Counted from the first letter of the stretch, positions 26,136-35,716 are shown. The stretch: 64,000 nt of DNA from Pedobacter sp. HDW13 (GCF_011303555.1 NZ_CP049868.1:2852001-2916000); one strand, 5' to 3'. Notes: a model not told the origin generated them from the letters alone. Program-made: numbers and translations.

Positions 26136-27617
26136 TCAAGCTTTTTTTAACTTTTTTATTATTTCTTTTGCTACCACTTGTCCCGAGATGATTGCAGGGG
26201 GCACACCGGGGCCGGGAACGGTTAATTGTCCGGTATATAAAAAATTTGTTACATTGCTTTTCATTTTCGGTTTAAGGAAAGCGGTCTGTTTCAAAGTGTT
26301 TGCTAATCCATACGCATTTCCTTTAAAGGCATTATAGTCTGCAACAAAATCATCCATGGCATAACTGCGTTTAAACAAAATGTTATCGCTAATGTCGTTT
26401 CCGGTTAAATCTTTAAAGCGTTTAATCAATAAATTAAAGTATGCTTCCCTTTTGCTTTCGTTATCTTTTAAACCAGGGGCTATCGGAATTAAAAAGAAAA
26501 GGTTTTCGCAGCCCTCGGGTGCCACACCCGGATCGGTAACCGAAGGGCAGCAGGCATAAAACAAGGGTTTTGATGGCCATTGAGGGGTAGTGTAAATTTC
26601 TTCAGCATGTTCATCAAAAGGTTCATCAAAAAATAAGTTGTGATGGAGGATATGATCCAGTTTTTTATTTAGCCCAATGTAAAACAGCAGGCATGATGGA
26701 GCCATGGTTCGTTCATTCCAGTATTTTTCATCGTACCTTCGATAGGTTTTCTCAAGCAGTTTCTGTTCTATATGATGGTAATCGGCATTACCCACCACAA
26801 AATCGCAATTAAAGCTGCCTTTGTTTGTAATTACCTGCTCTGCATGGTTATTCTTAATTTCAATTTTGCTTACTGTGGTATCGAAGCTAAATTTTACACC
26901 TGCATCGGTAGCTATTTTCTGCATGGCGGCAACAATCTGGTGCATACCGCCCATGGGATACCAGGTGCCTAAAACCAGATCGGCATAGTTCATTAGACTG
27001 TATAATGCAGGGGTATTTTGTGGAGTGGCACCCAAAAACAAAACAGGGAATTCTAACAGTTTCCTTAGCTTATCGTTTTTAAAGAGCCGGTGAACATGTT
27101 TGCGCATATCGCCTAATAGCTGCAGTTTAATTCCACTAATGGCTAAGCGTGGATCGAAATACTCCATTACGCTATGCGATGGTTTAAAAACGTACTCGTT
27201 CATGCCTACCTCATATTTATATTTAGCCTGATTTAAAAACGATTGGAGGTTTTTGCTGCTGCCGGTTTCCAGTTGTTCAAATAGCTGATATAAATCATCC
27301 AATGTTGCGGGTACATCAATGGTGTCGTTTTGGCCAAAATAAATGCGGTAGGAGGGACTTAACCTTTTAAGTTCATAGAAATCGGCGGTTGTTTTGTTAA
27401 AGAGCTGATAGAAATTTTCGAAAACATCGGGCATCCAATACCAGCTGGGCCCCATATCGAAAAGAAAACCATCTTTTGCCCAGGTGCGTGCCCTGCCACC
27501 TGCCATTTCATTTTTTTCGAGAACGGTAACTTCGCAGCCTGCTTTTGCCAAAAGGGCGGCGGCAGCTAAGCCTGCAAAGCCGGCACCAATTACAGTAACC
27601 CTGGTTTTTTTGTCCAT
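26136..27617 (-). CDS. crtI: Phytoene desaturase
   Basis: 493 aa flavoprotein that introduces double bonds into phytoene to give lycopene. N-terminal dinucleotide site RVTVIGAGFAGLAAAALLAK (residues 6-25) followed by VTVLEKNEMAGGRARTW; an aromatic FDMGPSWYWMPDV block (about 54-66), and the C-terminal carotenoid desaturase signature YTGQLTVPGPGVPPAIISGQ (about 462-481). Length fits bacterial CrtI (about 490-510). In many Bacteroidota crtB (phytoene synthase) follows crtI; here the minus-strand downstream DNA holds repeats instead. It is divergent from the gene at 27826. Confidence 0.95.
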   Translation of the reverse strand: MDKKTRVTVIGAGFAGLAAAALLAKAGCEVTVLEKNEMAGGRARTWAKDGFLFDMGPSWYWMPDVFENFYQLFNKTTADFYELKRLSPSYRIYFGQNDTIDVPATLDDLYQLFEQLETGSSKNLQSFLNQAKYKYEVGMNEYVFKPSHSVMEYFDPRLAISGIKLQLLGDMRKHVHRLFKNDKLRKLLEFPVLFLGATPQNTPALYSLMNYADLVLGTWYPMGGMHQIVAAMQKIATDAGVKFSFDTTVSKIEIKNNHAEQVITNKGSFNCDFVVGNADYHHIEQKLLEKTYRRYDEKYWNERTMAPSCLLFYIGLNKKLDHILHHNLFFDEPFDEHAEEIYTTPQWPSKPLFYACCPSVTDPGVAPEGCENLFFLIPIAPGLKDNESKREAYFNLLIKRFKDLTGNDISDNILFKRSYAMDDFVADYNAFKGNAYGLANTLKQTAFLKPKMKSNVTNFLYTGQLTVPGPGVPPAIISGQVVAKEIIKKLKKA

Positions 27618-27825
27618 GCTGTAAATAAAAGCAATTTTGGCGATTTTGTTTTGGGATTTTGGTAATTAGCAGGTTTTGCAATTCAACATCGAGTTTAATT
27701 CATTACCGTTAAGGAATTAAGAAAATTAAGTAAGATTGGAGACTTAATGCCGTTATTTCTTAATGATGGAAAGATAAATACATGCCAGACAAACTCTTGA
27801 TAGATTTCTTACCTTTGCCCAGCTC

Positions 27826-28356
27826 ATGGTTAAACTACGCATTTCATTATTCATTCTGTTTTCGGGTATAGGTTTGGCACAGGCCCAGTTGTCGCCCAAA
27901 GAAATTGCCGTGTTAAAGGCCAATATGGTTAAGGCTATTGAAAGTTCGAAACTGACTGATTCTTTATTTAAGCGACTGAATAAATTGCCCAACAAAACTG
28001 CACTTGTTACTGGTTACACGGGTACTTTGGAAGCATTAAAGGCAAAACATTCGTGGAACCCTTACAATAAGATCAAATTTGTAAGCCGTTCACTTAAAAC
28101 CATGAAAAAAGCCATCGATATGGATAAGGAAGATATGGAAATCAGGTTTATGCGGTTTTCAATTGAGTTTTACACACCTTCTTTTCTGGGTTTTAGTAAA
28201 GATCTGGCTGAAGACAAGAAGGAAATCGTTAAACATTATCAGAATGGAAACTTTGGATTGGCTGATGAGGAACTGGTGCGTAATGTAGCCAAATTTATGA
28301 TCGACAGTAAAAGATGTACCGATACGGAAATTAAAATTTTTAAGAAACACCTCTAA
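27826..28356 (+). CDS. Secreted protein of unknown function next to carotenoid genes
   Basis: 176 aa with a signal peptide of about 19-21 residues (MVKLRISLFILFSGIGLAQA-Q). The rest is helical and rich in Lys and Asp/Glu (SLKTMKKAIDMDKEDMEIRF; RFSIEFYTPSFLGFS). No recognised domain. Its stop codon abuts the start codon of the lycopene cyclase gene (0 bp gap), so both belong to one transcript and are likely related in function. The start is near an AT-rich divergent promoter region shared with crtI. Confidence 0.7.
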   Translation: MVKLRISLFILFSGIGLAQAQLSPKEIAVLKANMVKAIESSKLTDSLFKRLNKLPNKTALVTGYTGTLEALKAKHSWNPYNKIKFVSRSLKTMKKAIDMDKEDMEIRFMRFSIEFYTPSFLGFSKDLAEDKKEIVKHYQNGNFGLADEELVRNVAKFMIDSKRCTDTEIKIFKKHL

Positions 28357-29070
28357 ATGAACTACACCTACCTGCTCATTAACATCGCTGTAATTTTTTT
28401 TCCACTCGTTTTATCGTTCGATAAAAAGGTGCATTTTTTTAGTAAATGGAGGTTTGTATTTCCGGCGATCCTGCTCACAGGGCTCTTGTTTCTGATCTGG
28501 GATATGCTTTTTACCAAACTCAATGTCTGGTCGTTTAACCCCGACTATGTTATCGGTATCAATCTTTACGGGCTGCCATTAGAAGAAATACTTTTCTTTT
28601 TAACCGTTCCTTATGCCTGTATTTTTATTTACGAGTGTTTGAACGTTTACTTCCCTAAAAACGAATTGCAGAAATACAGCCTGGCCTTAAGTAATTTAAT
28701 TCTTGGGCTTTGCATTGCCATTTTGTTTTTTAGTTATTCGAGGTGGTACACCCTCATTAATTTCGGCTTCCTGCTGGTGGTGCTCGGTTACGTAGAATAT
28801 GTAAATGTAAGGCTCAGGTTTATGTATCGGTTTTTCAGGGCTTATCTGGTTTCGCTTATCCCTTTTTATATCGTTAACGGATTTTTAACAGCCATTCCGG
28901 TGGTGATGTACAACGATAAACAAAACCTTGGCTTCAGGGTTGGTACCATTCCTTTCGAAGATCACTTTTATTTAATGGGCCTGCTGCTGCTGAATATTTA
29001 TTTTTACGAAAAATATAAGGATAGGGCTGAAAGTAAAAGCTTATTAATTGAAAATTCAAAACAGGTATAG
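28357..29070 (+). CDS. Lycopene cyclase domain-containing protein
   Basis: 237 aa membrane protein with about six to seven TM segments. Two copies of the lycopene cyclase domain (CrtYc/CrtYd type, TIGR03462) can be followed: each has the acidic loop pattern, best seen as WSFNPDYVIGINLYGLPLEEILFF at about 58-81 (here split over two TM ends) and again as FRVGTIPFEDHFYLMG at about 191-206. The conserved P-x-E-E/E-D motif is thought to carry the catalytic acid. It would cyclise lycopene to beta-carotene, which the CrtZ-like hydroxylase could then modify. Directly follows the secreted protein gene. Confidence 0.9.
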   Translation: MNYTYLLINIAVIFFPLVLSFDKKVHFFSKWRFVFPAILLTGLLFLIWDMLFTKLNVWSFNPDYVIGINLYGLPLEEILFFLTVPYACIFIYECLNVYFPKNELQKYSLALSNLILGLCIAILFFSYSRWYTLINFGFLLVVLGYVEYVNVRLRFMYRFFRAYLVSLIPFYIVNGFLTAIPVVMYNDKQNLGFRVGTIPFEDHFYLMGLLLLNIYFYEKYKDRAESKSLLIENSKQV

Positions 29071-29346
29071 CCCTGTTTTAAATTTCAGGTTATGTTTTGC
29101 CGTACTGGCGGAGGGTATTAACAAGGGTTTCTGCACCATGCTAACCCTAAAAATGAAATACTTACTGTGCCACTTAGCCCCGGTTGGAGCGGTACCCTGC
29201 AACAACGAGGTACGAGGCAGCGAAGCGTACAGGCGGAAAACGGGAAGTAAACAGCTGTTTTGCACAGGTTTTGCGTTTCAAAAAAATGTCATTACCTCAT
29301 TTAACCATAAAGCACTTTTTAATTACCTTCATTGCAAATTAATTTA
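29071..29346. other. Intergenic region without a convincing gene
   Basis: About 275 bp. ORFs on both strands (99 and 69 codons) overlap each other and have no protein-like pattern. A GC-richer central block (GTTGGAGCGGTACCCTGCAA, then GAGGTACGAGGCAGCGAAGC) stands out from the surroundings. Confidence 0.4.
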
Positions 29347-29589
29347 ATGAATTTACCAGTTTATACCAAACAACAGTTGGCTTTACGGAACGGAGAAGAT
29401 AAACCGCAGATTTGGGTAGCCTACAAGGGGTTTATTTACGATATGACTGAGAGTAAGCTTTGGCGTAACGGTAAACATTATGAGCACTGGGCTGGTCAGG
29501 ATTTAACCGATGAGCTGGCCGACGCACCACACACTGAAGCAGTTTTTGAAAAATTTACGCCTGTGGCGGTACTGGCTAAACCAAATTAA
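29347..29589 (+). CDS. Cytochrome b5-like heme/steroid-binding domain protein
   Basis: 80 aa single-domain protein starting at ATG 29347 (an in-frame TTG lies at 29332 but ATG gives a natural start, MNLPVYTKQQLALRNGEDK). It contains the family pattern VAYKGFIYDMTESKLWRNGKHYEHWAGQDLT, split as AYKGFIYDMT then KHYEHWAGQDLT, with the WxxGxHxxxxAGxDLT-like core and terminal FEKFTPVAVL. Such small proteins bind heme or sterol-like ligands. No partner gene is evident; it is convergent with the AraC gene. Confidence 0.85.
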   Translation: MNLPVYTKQQLALRNGEDKPQIWVAYKGFIYDMTESKLWRNGKHYEHWAGQDLTDELADAPHTEAVFEKFTPVAVLAKPN

Positions 29590-30403
29590 TTTTAGTTAAA
29601 GTAGCCTGCTTTAACTCTTTAAATTCGGATGGTCTTTTCCCTACCATTTTATAAAAAGTATTGCTAAACGATGAGATGCTGTTATAGCCAACTTCGTAAG
29701 CAATTTCGCTAATGGTTAAGTCGGTTTCGAGCAGTTTCTCCATTGCTTTTATCATTCTGGCCAATTTAAGGTATTGGAAAAAAGAGGTATCCATGGCTGC
29801 CTGGAACAAGCGCGAAAGCGTACGCTCACTAAAGCCCATGGCTTTGCCTACACTTTCTAAGCTCAGTTGATCGCTTGAAAGGTTATCGATAATAAATTTC
29901 AGTACAGGTCTTAAACGCTGGTTTTCGGTGGTTGGCAGCGCAATAGGCAAAGGATGCTCGCTCACCACCGGCAAAATATTTTTTAAGGTATTCAGAAAAT
30001 CATACTCTTTACTATTGGGAGTGATATTGCCATTCCAACGTTCGGAAAATAAAAACATTTCGAGCAAAAGATTATTTACAGGGTAAATTCCAATTTGTTT
30101 ATAAAAAGGGTTTTCGTGGTCGGTAGTGATATCAAAATAGATATTCCTTACTACCGCGGCCTGGTAACGATGTTGTAAATGGTGTTCTACGCCTGCCGGA
30201 ATCCACACGTAATGCCGTGCCGGAAGGAAATAAGATTTCTCTTTGGTGTATAAGAATATAATGCCACCTTCTACATAGGTTAACTGCCCCTTTAAATGTG
30301 CGTGGTCTTGAAATCGGTCTTCAAACCTGCTGTGCCAAACATACATGGTTTCTGGTTTTTGGTCGATTGCAAATAAAAGGTCTTCGTTGCTAACTTTTAT
30401 CAT
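29576..30403 (-). CDS. AraC family transcriptional regulator
   Basis: 275 aa. Cupin-like AraC ligand-binding half at about 15-150 (HLKGQLTYVEGGIIFLYT; YVWIPAGVEHHL), then two helix-turn-helix motifs at about 165-260: SLESVGKAMGFSERTLSRLF and ISEIAYEVGYNSISSFSNTF, ending with GKRPSEFKEL, the classical C-terminal signature. It is transcribed away from the efflux operon starting at 30489, with an 85-bp shared gap, so it probably controls that operon. Its stop overlaps the cytochrome b5-like gene end by 14 bp. Confidence 0.92.
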   Translation of the reverse strand: MIKVSNEDLLFAIDQKPETMYVWHSRFEDRFQDHAHLKGQLTYVEGGIIFLYTKEKSYFLPARHYVWIPAGVEHHLQHRYQAAVVRNIYFDITTDHENPFYKQIGIYPVNNLLLEMFLFSERWNGNITPNSKEYDFLNTLKNILPVVSEHPLPIALPTTENQRLRPVLKFIIDNLSSDQLSLESVGKAMGFSERTLSRLFQAAMDTSFFQYLKLARMIKAMEKLLETDLTISEIAYEVGYNSISSFSNTFYKMVGKRPSEFKELKQATLTKINLV

Positions 30404-30488
30404 TTGGCTGGTTTAAACAAATATCTGTCGGTTTAGATAAAACAAAGTAACAAATCTGTATCGAAATTTGCATCATTAATTAACGGAT

Positions 30489-31826
30489 ATGAGTTTTACA
30501 AAATATAAAAGCCGGTTTGGATGGTGTGTATACGTTCTTTTGCTGCCTGTTTTTGTTCGTGCGCAAGAAGCTGCCACACAAAATAATTTAAACATTACCC
30601 AGGTTTGGGCGCTTGCCGATAGCAACAGTAAAAAAATACAGGTAAAGCATTTAAGTGCCGAGGCAGCCGATGCCCATGTTAAAGTAAGCCAGGCCGAGCG
30701 TTTACCCGAAATAGCAGCCGAAGGGATTTACGCCCACGTTTTTCCGCTGCCCATTTACGAAAACGGCCTGTTCCATACTCCGGCGCAGTTTCCGGTAGCG
30801 CCTACTTACTATAAAGCCAGCGCCGATGCGTATTTTAATATTTATAATGGAGGTAAAACCAATACCGAAATTAATGCATCGAAAGTAGAAAGTGAGCTCA
30901 GCCATATTCAAAGCAGCCAGAATAAACAGGAAATCCATTACATCGCCGCAGTATATTTTTACGATGTTTTTCGCAATATTTCTTATCGCGTTTTATTGGA
31001 ACAGGATATCAGGGATCGCGAAAAGCAACTAGCAGAAATTAGCCAGTTGTATAAAAACGGTACCGTATTAAAAAGTGATGTGCTGCGGGCCGAGCTGCGT
31101 TTATCTAAACAACGTATGTTGCTAACCGAGATCGAAAACAGCATTAAAATTGCGAAACAGAAACTCAATATCCTGATTGGTCGACCTGATGATGCTCCTT
31201 TAAACCCACAAATAGCAGCTAGCGAAACAGATGCTATTGCCCTGAAACAGGTAGACGAATATTTTAACGATGCCAAAACCTCGGCTTACAAAATCCGGAT
31301 TTCGGAAAAAGAGCAGGCTTTGGCGCAGTTAAAGCTGAAAAATATCAGGTCTAATGTAATGCCATCGCTGGGTTTCTTTGGCGAATACGCTTTTGCTTAT
31401 CCGCAGATCCAGTTTTATCCTTATGCGCTTTCGCTTTACAGTACCGGCATGGTGGGCTTAAAGCTGAAAGTCCCGATTTCATCGTGGTATACCAATCAGC
31501 ATAAAGTTAAAGAAGCGCAGATTAAACTGCACCAGCAGGAAGTGGAAGACGAGGATGTAAAAGATAACATCCGCCAGGAAGTGCAGGAGAATTACATTCG
31601 CTATAAAGAATCGGTACAACGCATTAACGTGGCCGAAGAAAATATTAAACAAGCTACGGAAAGTTACCGCATTGTGCAGAATACCTATTTCAATCAGCTA
31701 TCGCTGCTAACCGATTTGCTCGATGCCGAAACCCAGTTGTTGCAATCGCGCTTTGAACTAACCACCGCAAAGGTAAATGCCAAAATACAATACTATCAAT
31801 TACAAAAAGCCATTGGAAATTTATAA
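30489..31826 (+). CDS. TolC family outer membrane protein
   Basis: 445 aa, with an N-terminal signal (about 25 residues, ending FVRA-Q). It shows two OEP repeats rich in Gln/Glu coiled-coil (residues about 40-230 and 255-440), ending ITELL-type helices: YFNQLSLLTDLLDAETQLLQS at about 403-423 is the conserved second-repeat segment. First gene of a tolC - hlyD - MFS operon; the adaptor starts 1 bp after its stop. It should give the outer membrane duct for an Emr-type exporter. Confidence 0.93.
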   Translation: MSFTKYKSRFGWCVYVLLLPVFVRAQEAATQNNLNITQVWALADSNSKKIQVKHLSAEAADAHVKVSQAERLPEIAAEGIYAHVFPLPIYENGLFHTPAQFPVAPTYYKASADAYFNIYNGGKTNTEINASKVESELSHIQSSQNKQEIHYIAAVYFYDVFRNISYRVLLEQDIRDREKQLAEISQLYKNGTVLKSDVLRAELRLSKQRMLLTEIENSIKIAKQKLNILIGRPDDAPLNPQIAASETDAIALKQVDEYFNDAKTSAYKIRISEKEQALAQLKLKNIRSNVMPSLGFFGEYAFAYPQIQFYPYALSLYSTGMVGLKLKVPISSWYTNQHKVKEAQIKLHQQEVEDEDVKDNIRQEVQENYIRYKESVQRINVAEENIKQATESYRIVQNTYFNQLSLLTDLLDAETQLLQSRFELTTAKVNAKIQYYQLQKAIGNL

Positions 31827-31827
31827 C

Positions 31828-32895
31828 ATGAACACACAAAAACAAAGTAAGGCCGATAAAATAATTAGCAGGATAACCACCATCATAGCGCTGATTGTAC
31901 TGGCAGTATTGCTGGTTTGGGGAGGTAAAACACTGCTGGGTTATATGCGCTATGAAGAAACCAACGATGCGCAGGTTGATGAATACATTAACCCGGTTAC
32001 TGCCAGGGTTAGCGGTTACATTAAAGCCGTAAAGTTTGAAGAAAACCAGGAAGTAAAAAAAGGAGATACCCTGGTGCTGATTGATGATGATGATTACACT
32101 GTGCAGCAGGATGAGGCTTCGGCTTCGTTACTGAACGCACAGGCACAGGTATCGGTACAGCAAAGCAATATTAAAACGGCTCAAAGTAATGCTGCGGTAA
32201 TGCAGGCTAAAATTGCTGCCGCTAAAGCCAAACTCTGGAAACAGCAAACCGAATACAACCGTTATAAAAAACTGTTCGATGCCGAATCGGCAACACGCCA
32301 GCAACTAGAAACGGTTGAAAGTTTACTGCAGGTAGCGCAGGCTGAGTACCTGGCTGCAAAGGAAGATTATGCGGCGGCAGTTTCTAAAACAAATGATATA
32401 AAAGCACAAAGTGAAGTGCTGTCATCAGAAATAAAAAGGAGAGCTGCCGTGGTGAAAAGAAATAACCTTAATACTTCATACACCGTAATTGTAGCGCCAT
32501 ACGATGGTAAAATGGGTAGACGAACCATACAGGAAGGCCAGTTGGTGCAAACCGGACAAATCATAGCTTACATTGTTGATCGAAGTGCGGGTAAATGGGT
32601 GGTGGCCAATTTTAAAGAAACCCAGATTGCGAAAATGTATGTTGGCGAACAGGTAAACATAGAAGTAGATGCCTTTCCCGATCAATTTTTTGCGGGCGAA
32701 ATCGAATCGCTATCAGGGGCTACCGGATCAAGGTTTTCTTTACTGCCTCCCGATAACTCTACCGGAAACTTTGTTAAGATTGCACAACGCATACCCGTGC
32801 GCATCCGCATCAATAAACAGGATAAAGGCATTGATTTGTTAAGTGCGGGTATGAGCGCAAGTGTAAAAGTTAAAAGGGCTCAGGGTCATGACTAA
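31828..32895 (+). CDS. HlyD/EmrA family periplasmic adaptor
   Basis: 355 aa starting at ATG 31828, one base after the TolC stop; a start at 31777 would overlap TolC by 50 bp and adds an unrelated N-terminus. One TM anchor (about 14-34; IISRITTIIALIVLAVLLVW), then the EmrA signature YEETNDAQVDEYINPVTARV, half lipoyl motifs, a long coiled-coil hairpin (about 100-205), TSYTVIVAPYDGKMGRR and a beta-barrel with GKWVVANFKETQIAKMYVGE. Bridges the MFS pump at 32888 to TolC. Confidence 0.94.
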   Translation: MNTQKQSKADKIISRITTIIALIVLAVLLVWGGKTLLGYMRYEETNDAQVDEYINPVTARVSGYIKAVKFEENQEVKKGDTLVLIDDDDYTVQQDEASASLLNAQAQVSVQQSNIKTAQSNAAVMQAKIAAAKAKLWKQQTEYNRYKKLFDAESATRQQLETVESLLQVAQAEYLAAKEDYAAAVSKTNDIKAQSEVLSSEIKRRAAVVKRNNLNTSYTVIVAPYDGKMGRRTIQEGQLVQTGQIIAYIVDRSAGKWVVANFKETQIAKMYVGEQVNIEVDAFPDQFFAGEIESLSGATGSRFSLLPPDNSTGNFVKIAQRIPVRIRINKQDKGIDLLSAGMSASVKVKRAQGHD

Positions 32896-34483
32896 TACCA
32901 TGCCCTTATTTAAAGCGAGGGTACCCGAGTGGTTGGTTGTTAGCAGTATTTTTGCAGTATTGCTATCGTCGGTACTGCTCTTTGCCTTATCAACCGCCGA
33001 TGGAATTGCTGCCGCTGGTTATTATGGTGCTACCGCTGCTGATGTGCAGTTTTCTTTACTGATGTTTTATTCAGCCGTAGCCAGCTTTGCAGTGGTAGAA
33101 CGCCGTTTTTTTGCGCGGGTAGTAACCAAAGATTATCTCCTGATTTGTATTGTTTTAGAAATACTGATTACCTATTGTTGTTACCATACCCGCGAAATAG
33201 GCCTCATTTTCGTCCTGCGTTTTTTACAAGGCATAGTAAACTGTGGTTTAACCAGTATTTCGCTCAACCTGCTGTTTAATCGCTTAAAATCAGAGCATGC
33301 CAAAGAAACAGGTTATACCATTTTTTATGGGATGATTCTTTGTGTTTCGCCACTTACGGCTTTGTTTTCGGTGCCGATAGTAGAAAACTACGAGTATAAT
33401 GTAGTGTATAAGGCCATGATATTTTGTTTTTTGCCCAGCGCTGCATTGCTTTTTAGTGTATTAAACCGGGTGCACATGTTGCCTAAAAGCCATTTGTATA
33501 AAATAGATTGGCTCAGTTTTGTACTTTTTGCCTCCATGCTGGTGCTAATTGCTTATGTATTGATATATGGGCAGCAGTACGATTGGCTGGAAGATAATAC
33601 CATTGTTGCAGCCATATTGGCAATTTTAATGTTATTTGCGGTTTCGGTTGCCAGGCAGCAGACCTTAAAAAGGCCAGCGGTTGATCTGGCTATATTTAAA
33701 TCAAGGAATTTTGCCATTGGCATCGTTTTTCTGGTTATCCTGTATCTAATCCGCGGGGCATTTGGTTTAACTTCTTCTTATTTTATCAGTGTTTTGGGGA
33801 TGGATTCGTTGCATGCCAACGAGATCATGATCTTTAATATTACCGGCGTAGTAGTCGGGTCGTTTATTGCCATTCGTTTCCTCATCAGGCAGAAGCACCT
33901 GCGCATTTTATGGGTAAGTGGTTTTGTATGCCTGTTTGTGTTTTTCTTATGGATGGGGCAGTTGTTTTCGAGCGAAGCAGGAACCGCTAATTTTTACCTG
34001 CCTTTGTTTTTACAAGGATTGGGAGCAGGAATGGTGATGTCACCCATTGTGATGTTTATCATGTCGTCAGTGCCCGATCGCATGAGCCAGTCGGCAGCTT
34101 CAGTAGGTGTTTTTGTGCGTTTCTCTACTTTTAGTTTAAGTCTGGCTTTTATTAATTTTTTCCAGTTGTATTTTAAGGGGAAACATAACGATGATTTGAG
34201 GGCTAGTCTTTCTGTGTTGGATTTTAATCTACCCGAACGGTTAAAAAGCTACCAGTCTGCCTTGACAAGCAGGGGTATGTTGAGAGATGAAGCATCGAAA
34301 GTGGCCGTCGGCCTGTTGAATAAAGCCGTGCAGAAACAAACCTTTTTGCAGTTTTGTGTAAGCTATTATAATTGGGTTGCGGTTCTTTGCCTATTCACGA
34401 TTTTGCTGATTGCCTTGCAACCTGTAATTAGCCGCACGGTAATTAATTTGCGTAATAAACAACCTGCGGCTGCAGGGTTTTAG
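32888..34483 (+). CDS. MFS transporter, DHA2/EmrB-like
   Basis: 531 aa with about 14 hydrophobic segments (first at 16-36), consistent with the DHA2 group of MFS proton antiporters that work with EmrA adaptors. It overlaps the adaptor gene by 8 bp. Sequence is more divergent than typical EmrB: the motif-A loop is not well conserved, though LQGLGAGMVMSPIVMFIMSSVP near residues 375-395 matches the motif-C region. Probably exports drugs or toxic metabolites; substrate unknown. Confidence 0.88.
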   Translation: MTNTMPLFKARVPEWLVVSSIFAVLLSSVLLFALSTADGIAAAGYYGATAADVQFSLLMFYSAVASFAVVERRFFARVVTKDYLLICIVLEILITYCCYHTREIGLIFVLRFLQGIVNCGLTSISLNLLFNRLKSEHAKETGYTIFYGMILCVSPLTALFSVPIVENYEYNVVYKAMIFCFLPSAALLFSVLNRVHMLPKSHLYKIDWLSFVLFASMLVLIAYVLIYGQQYDWLEDNTIVAAILAILMLFAVSVARQQTLKRPAVDLAIFKSRNFAIGIVFLVILYLIRGAFGLTSSYFISVLGMDSLHANEIMIFNITGVVVGSFIAIRFLIRQKHLRILWVSGFVCLFVFFLWMGQLFSSEAGTANFYLPLFLQGLGAGMVMSPIVMFIMSSVPDRMSQSAASVGVFVRFSTFSLSLAFINFFQLYFKGKHNDDLRASLSVLDFNLPERLKSYQSALTSRGMLRDEASKVAVGLLNKAVQKQTFLQFCVSYYNWVAVLCLFTILLIALQPVISRTVINLRNKQPAAAGF

Positions 34484-34547
34484 GGCAGTTGGTAATTAAC
34501 AGTTTGTAGATTCTGTAAGGATTTCTGCTGCAAAGAGATTGTGAGGT

Positions 34548-34790
34548 TGATGTCATGTTGAGCCTGTCGAAACAGGTTTTCTAATTCCTTCGACAGGCTA
34601 CCATTGACAGACCCAACAGAAGGATCGTCATTTCGACTGAAGCCAACCGGTTTTTCACCGGTAGTGAAACGGAGAAATCTATAAAGACAGATTTCTCGAC
34701 TACGCTGCACTTCGCTCGAAATGACGACTCCGATGGGGCTGTCACTAATATTGTTTTTATCCAATAAATTAACCCTCAGGATGACAACTT
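34548..34790. repeat. Dispersed REP-like repeats between MFS and PfkB genes
   Basis: Contains TCATGTTGAGCCTGTCGAAA, GTCATTTCGACTGAAGCCAA, GGAGAAATCTATAAAGACAG and CTTCGCTCGAAATGACGA. The part 34735-34785 is the reverse complement of 25541-25590. It fills nearly all of the 312-bp gap between the convergent genes. A 94-codon frame on the minus strand here is judged not to be a gene. Confidence 0.65.
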
Positions 34791-34795
34791 AATTT

Positions 34796-35716
34796 TTATT
34801 GCTCTATTGTAAATGCACTCAGGTTTACAAACTGCTGAATACGTGCTGCAACTTCTTCTTCGGTTAAATTTAACAATCTTTCAGTTCCGAATTTCTCTAC
34901 ACAGAATGAAGCTAAAGCTGAACCATAAATAATGGCATTTTTCATGTTGTTAAAGTTAATGGTGCCCACTTTAGCTAAATAACCGATAAAACCACCTGCA
35001 AAAGTATCACCTGCACCAGTTGGATCGAACACTTCTGCCAAAGGCAATGCCGGAGCAGAGAAAATCTGATCTTCGTGGAACAACAAAGCGCCATGCTCAC
35101 CTTTTTTAATGATTAAATATTTCGGACCCATAGCAAGGATTTTCTCTGCTGCTTTAACCAATGAGTATTCGCCTGATAACTGACGGGCTTCGGCATCATT
35201 AATGGTTAAAACATCAACCAATTTAATGGTCTCCAGTAAGTCGTCCATCATAATGTCCATCCAGAAATTCATGGTATCCATTACAATTAACTTCGGGCGG
35301 TTTTTAAGGCGTTTAATTACGGTTTGCTGTACCTGAGGGGTAAGGTTACCCAGCATCAGGTATTCGCAGTCCTGATAGCTTTCCGGGATGATCGGGTCGA
35401 AATTTTCCAATACATTTAATTCGGTAATTAATGTATCGCGGCTATTCATATCGTTATGGTATTTGCCCGACCAGAAAAAAGATTTTTCGCCTGCTTTTAT
35501 TTGTAAACCTTCAGTGTCAATACCATGTTTGGTAAAGGTATCAATATCCGATTGATGGAAATCATCACCCACTACTGCAACAATTTTGGCTTTATTATAA
35601 AAGTAAGATGCTGCTAAACTGGCGTATGTTGCTGCTCCGCCTACAATTTTATCTGTTTTTCCGAAAGGAGTTTCAATAGCATCAAAAGCTACAGTACCTA
35701 TGATTATCAGGCTCAT
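34796..35716 (-). CDS. PfkB family carbohydrate/nucleoside kinase
   Basis: 306 aa, ribokinase fold. N-terminal PfkB signature GGAATYASLAASYF (about residues 25-38), FFWSGKYH substrate-lid region, and the C-terminal ATP/anion-hole signature DPTGAGDTFAGGFIGYL (about 235-251) with the catalytic Asp. The specific substrate is uncertain: bacterial members of this shape are often annotated as adenosine or sugar kinases. Single gene, preceded by a tRNA-Asn on the opposite strand. Confidence 0.9.
   Translation of the reverse strand: MSLIIIGTVAFDAIETPFGKTDKIVGGAATYASLAASYFYNKAKIVAVVGDDFHQSDIDTFTKHGIDTEGLQIKAGEKSFFWSGKYHNDMNSRDTLITELNVLENFDPIIPESYQDCEYLMLGNLTPQVQQTVIKRLKNRPKLIVMDTMNFWMDIMMDDLLETIKLVDVLTINDAEARQLSGEYSLVKAAEKILAMGPKYLIIKKGEHGALLFHEDQIFSAPALPLAEVFDPTGAGDTFAGGFIGYLAKVGTINFNNMKNAIIYGSALASFCVEKFGTERLLNLTEEEVAARIQQFVNLSAFTIEQ

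Noticed and set aside
29048..29347. 99-codon plus ORF between the lycopene cyclase and cytochrome b5-like genes
   Set aside because: Overlaps the cyclase end, has a competing antisense ORF, and the product shows no signal peptide, motif or domain pattern.
34480..34764. 94-codon minus-strand ORF
   Set aside because: It lies entirely in dispersed repeat sequence and overlaps the MFS stop codon; the product has no protein-like pattern.
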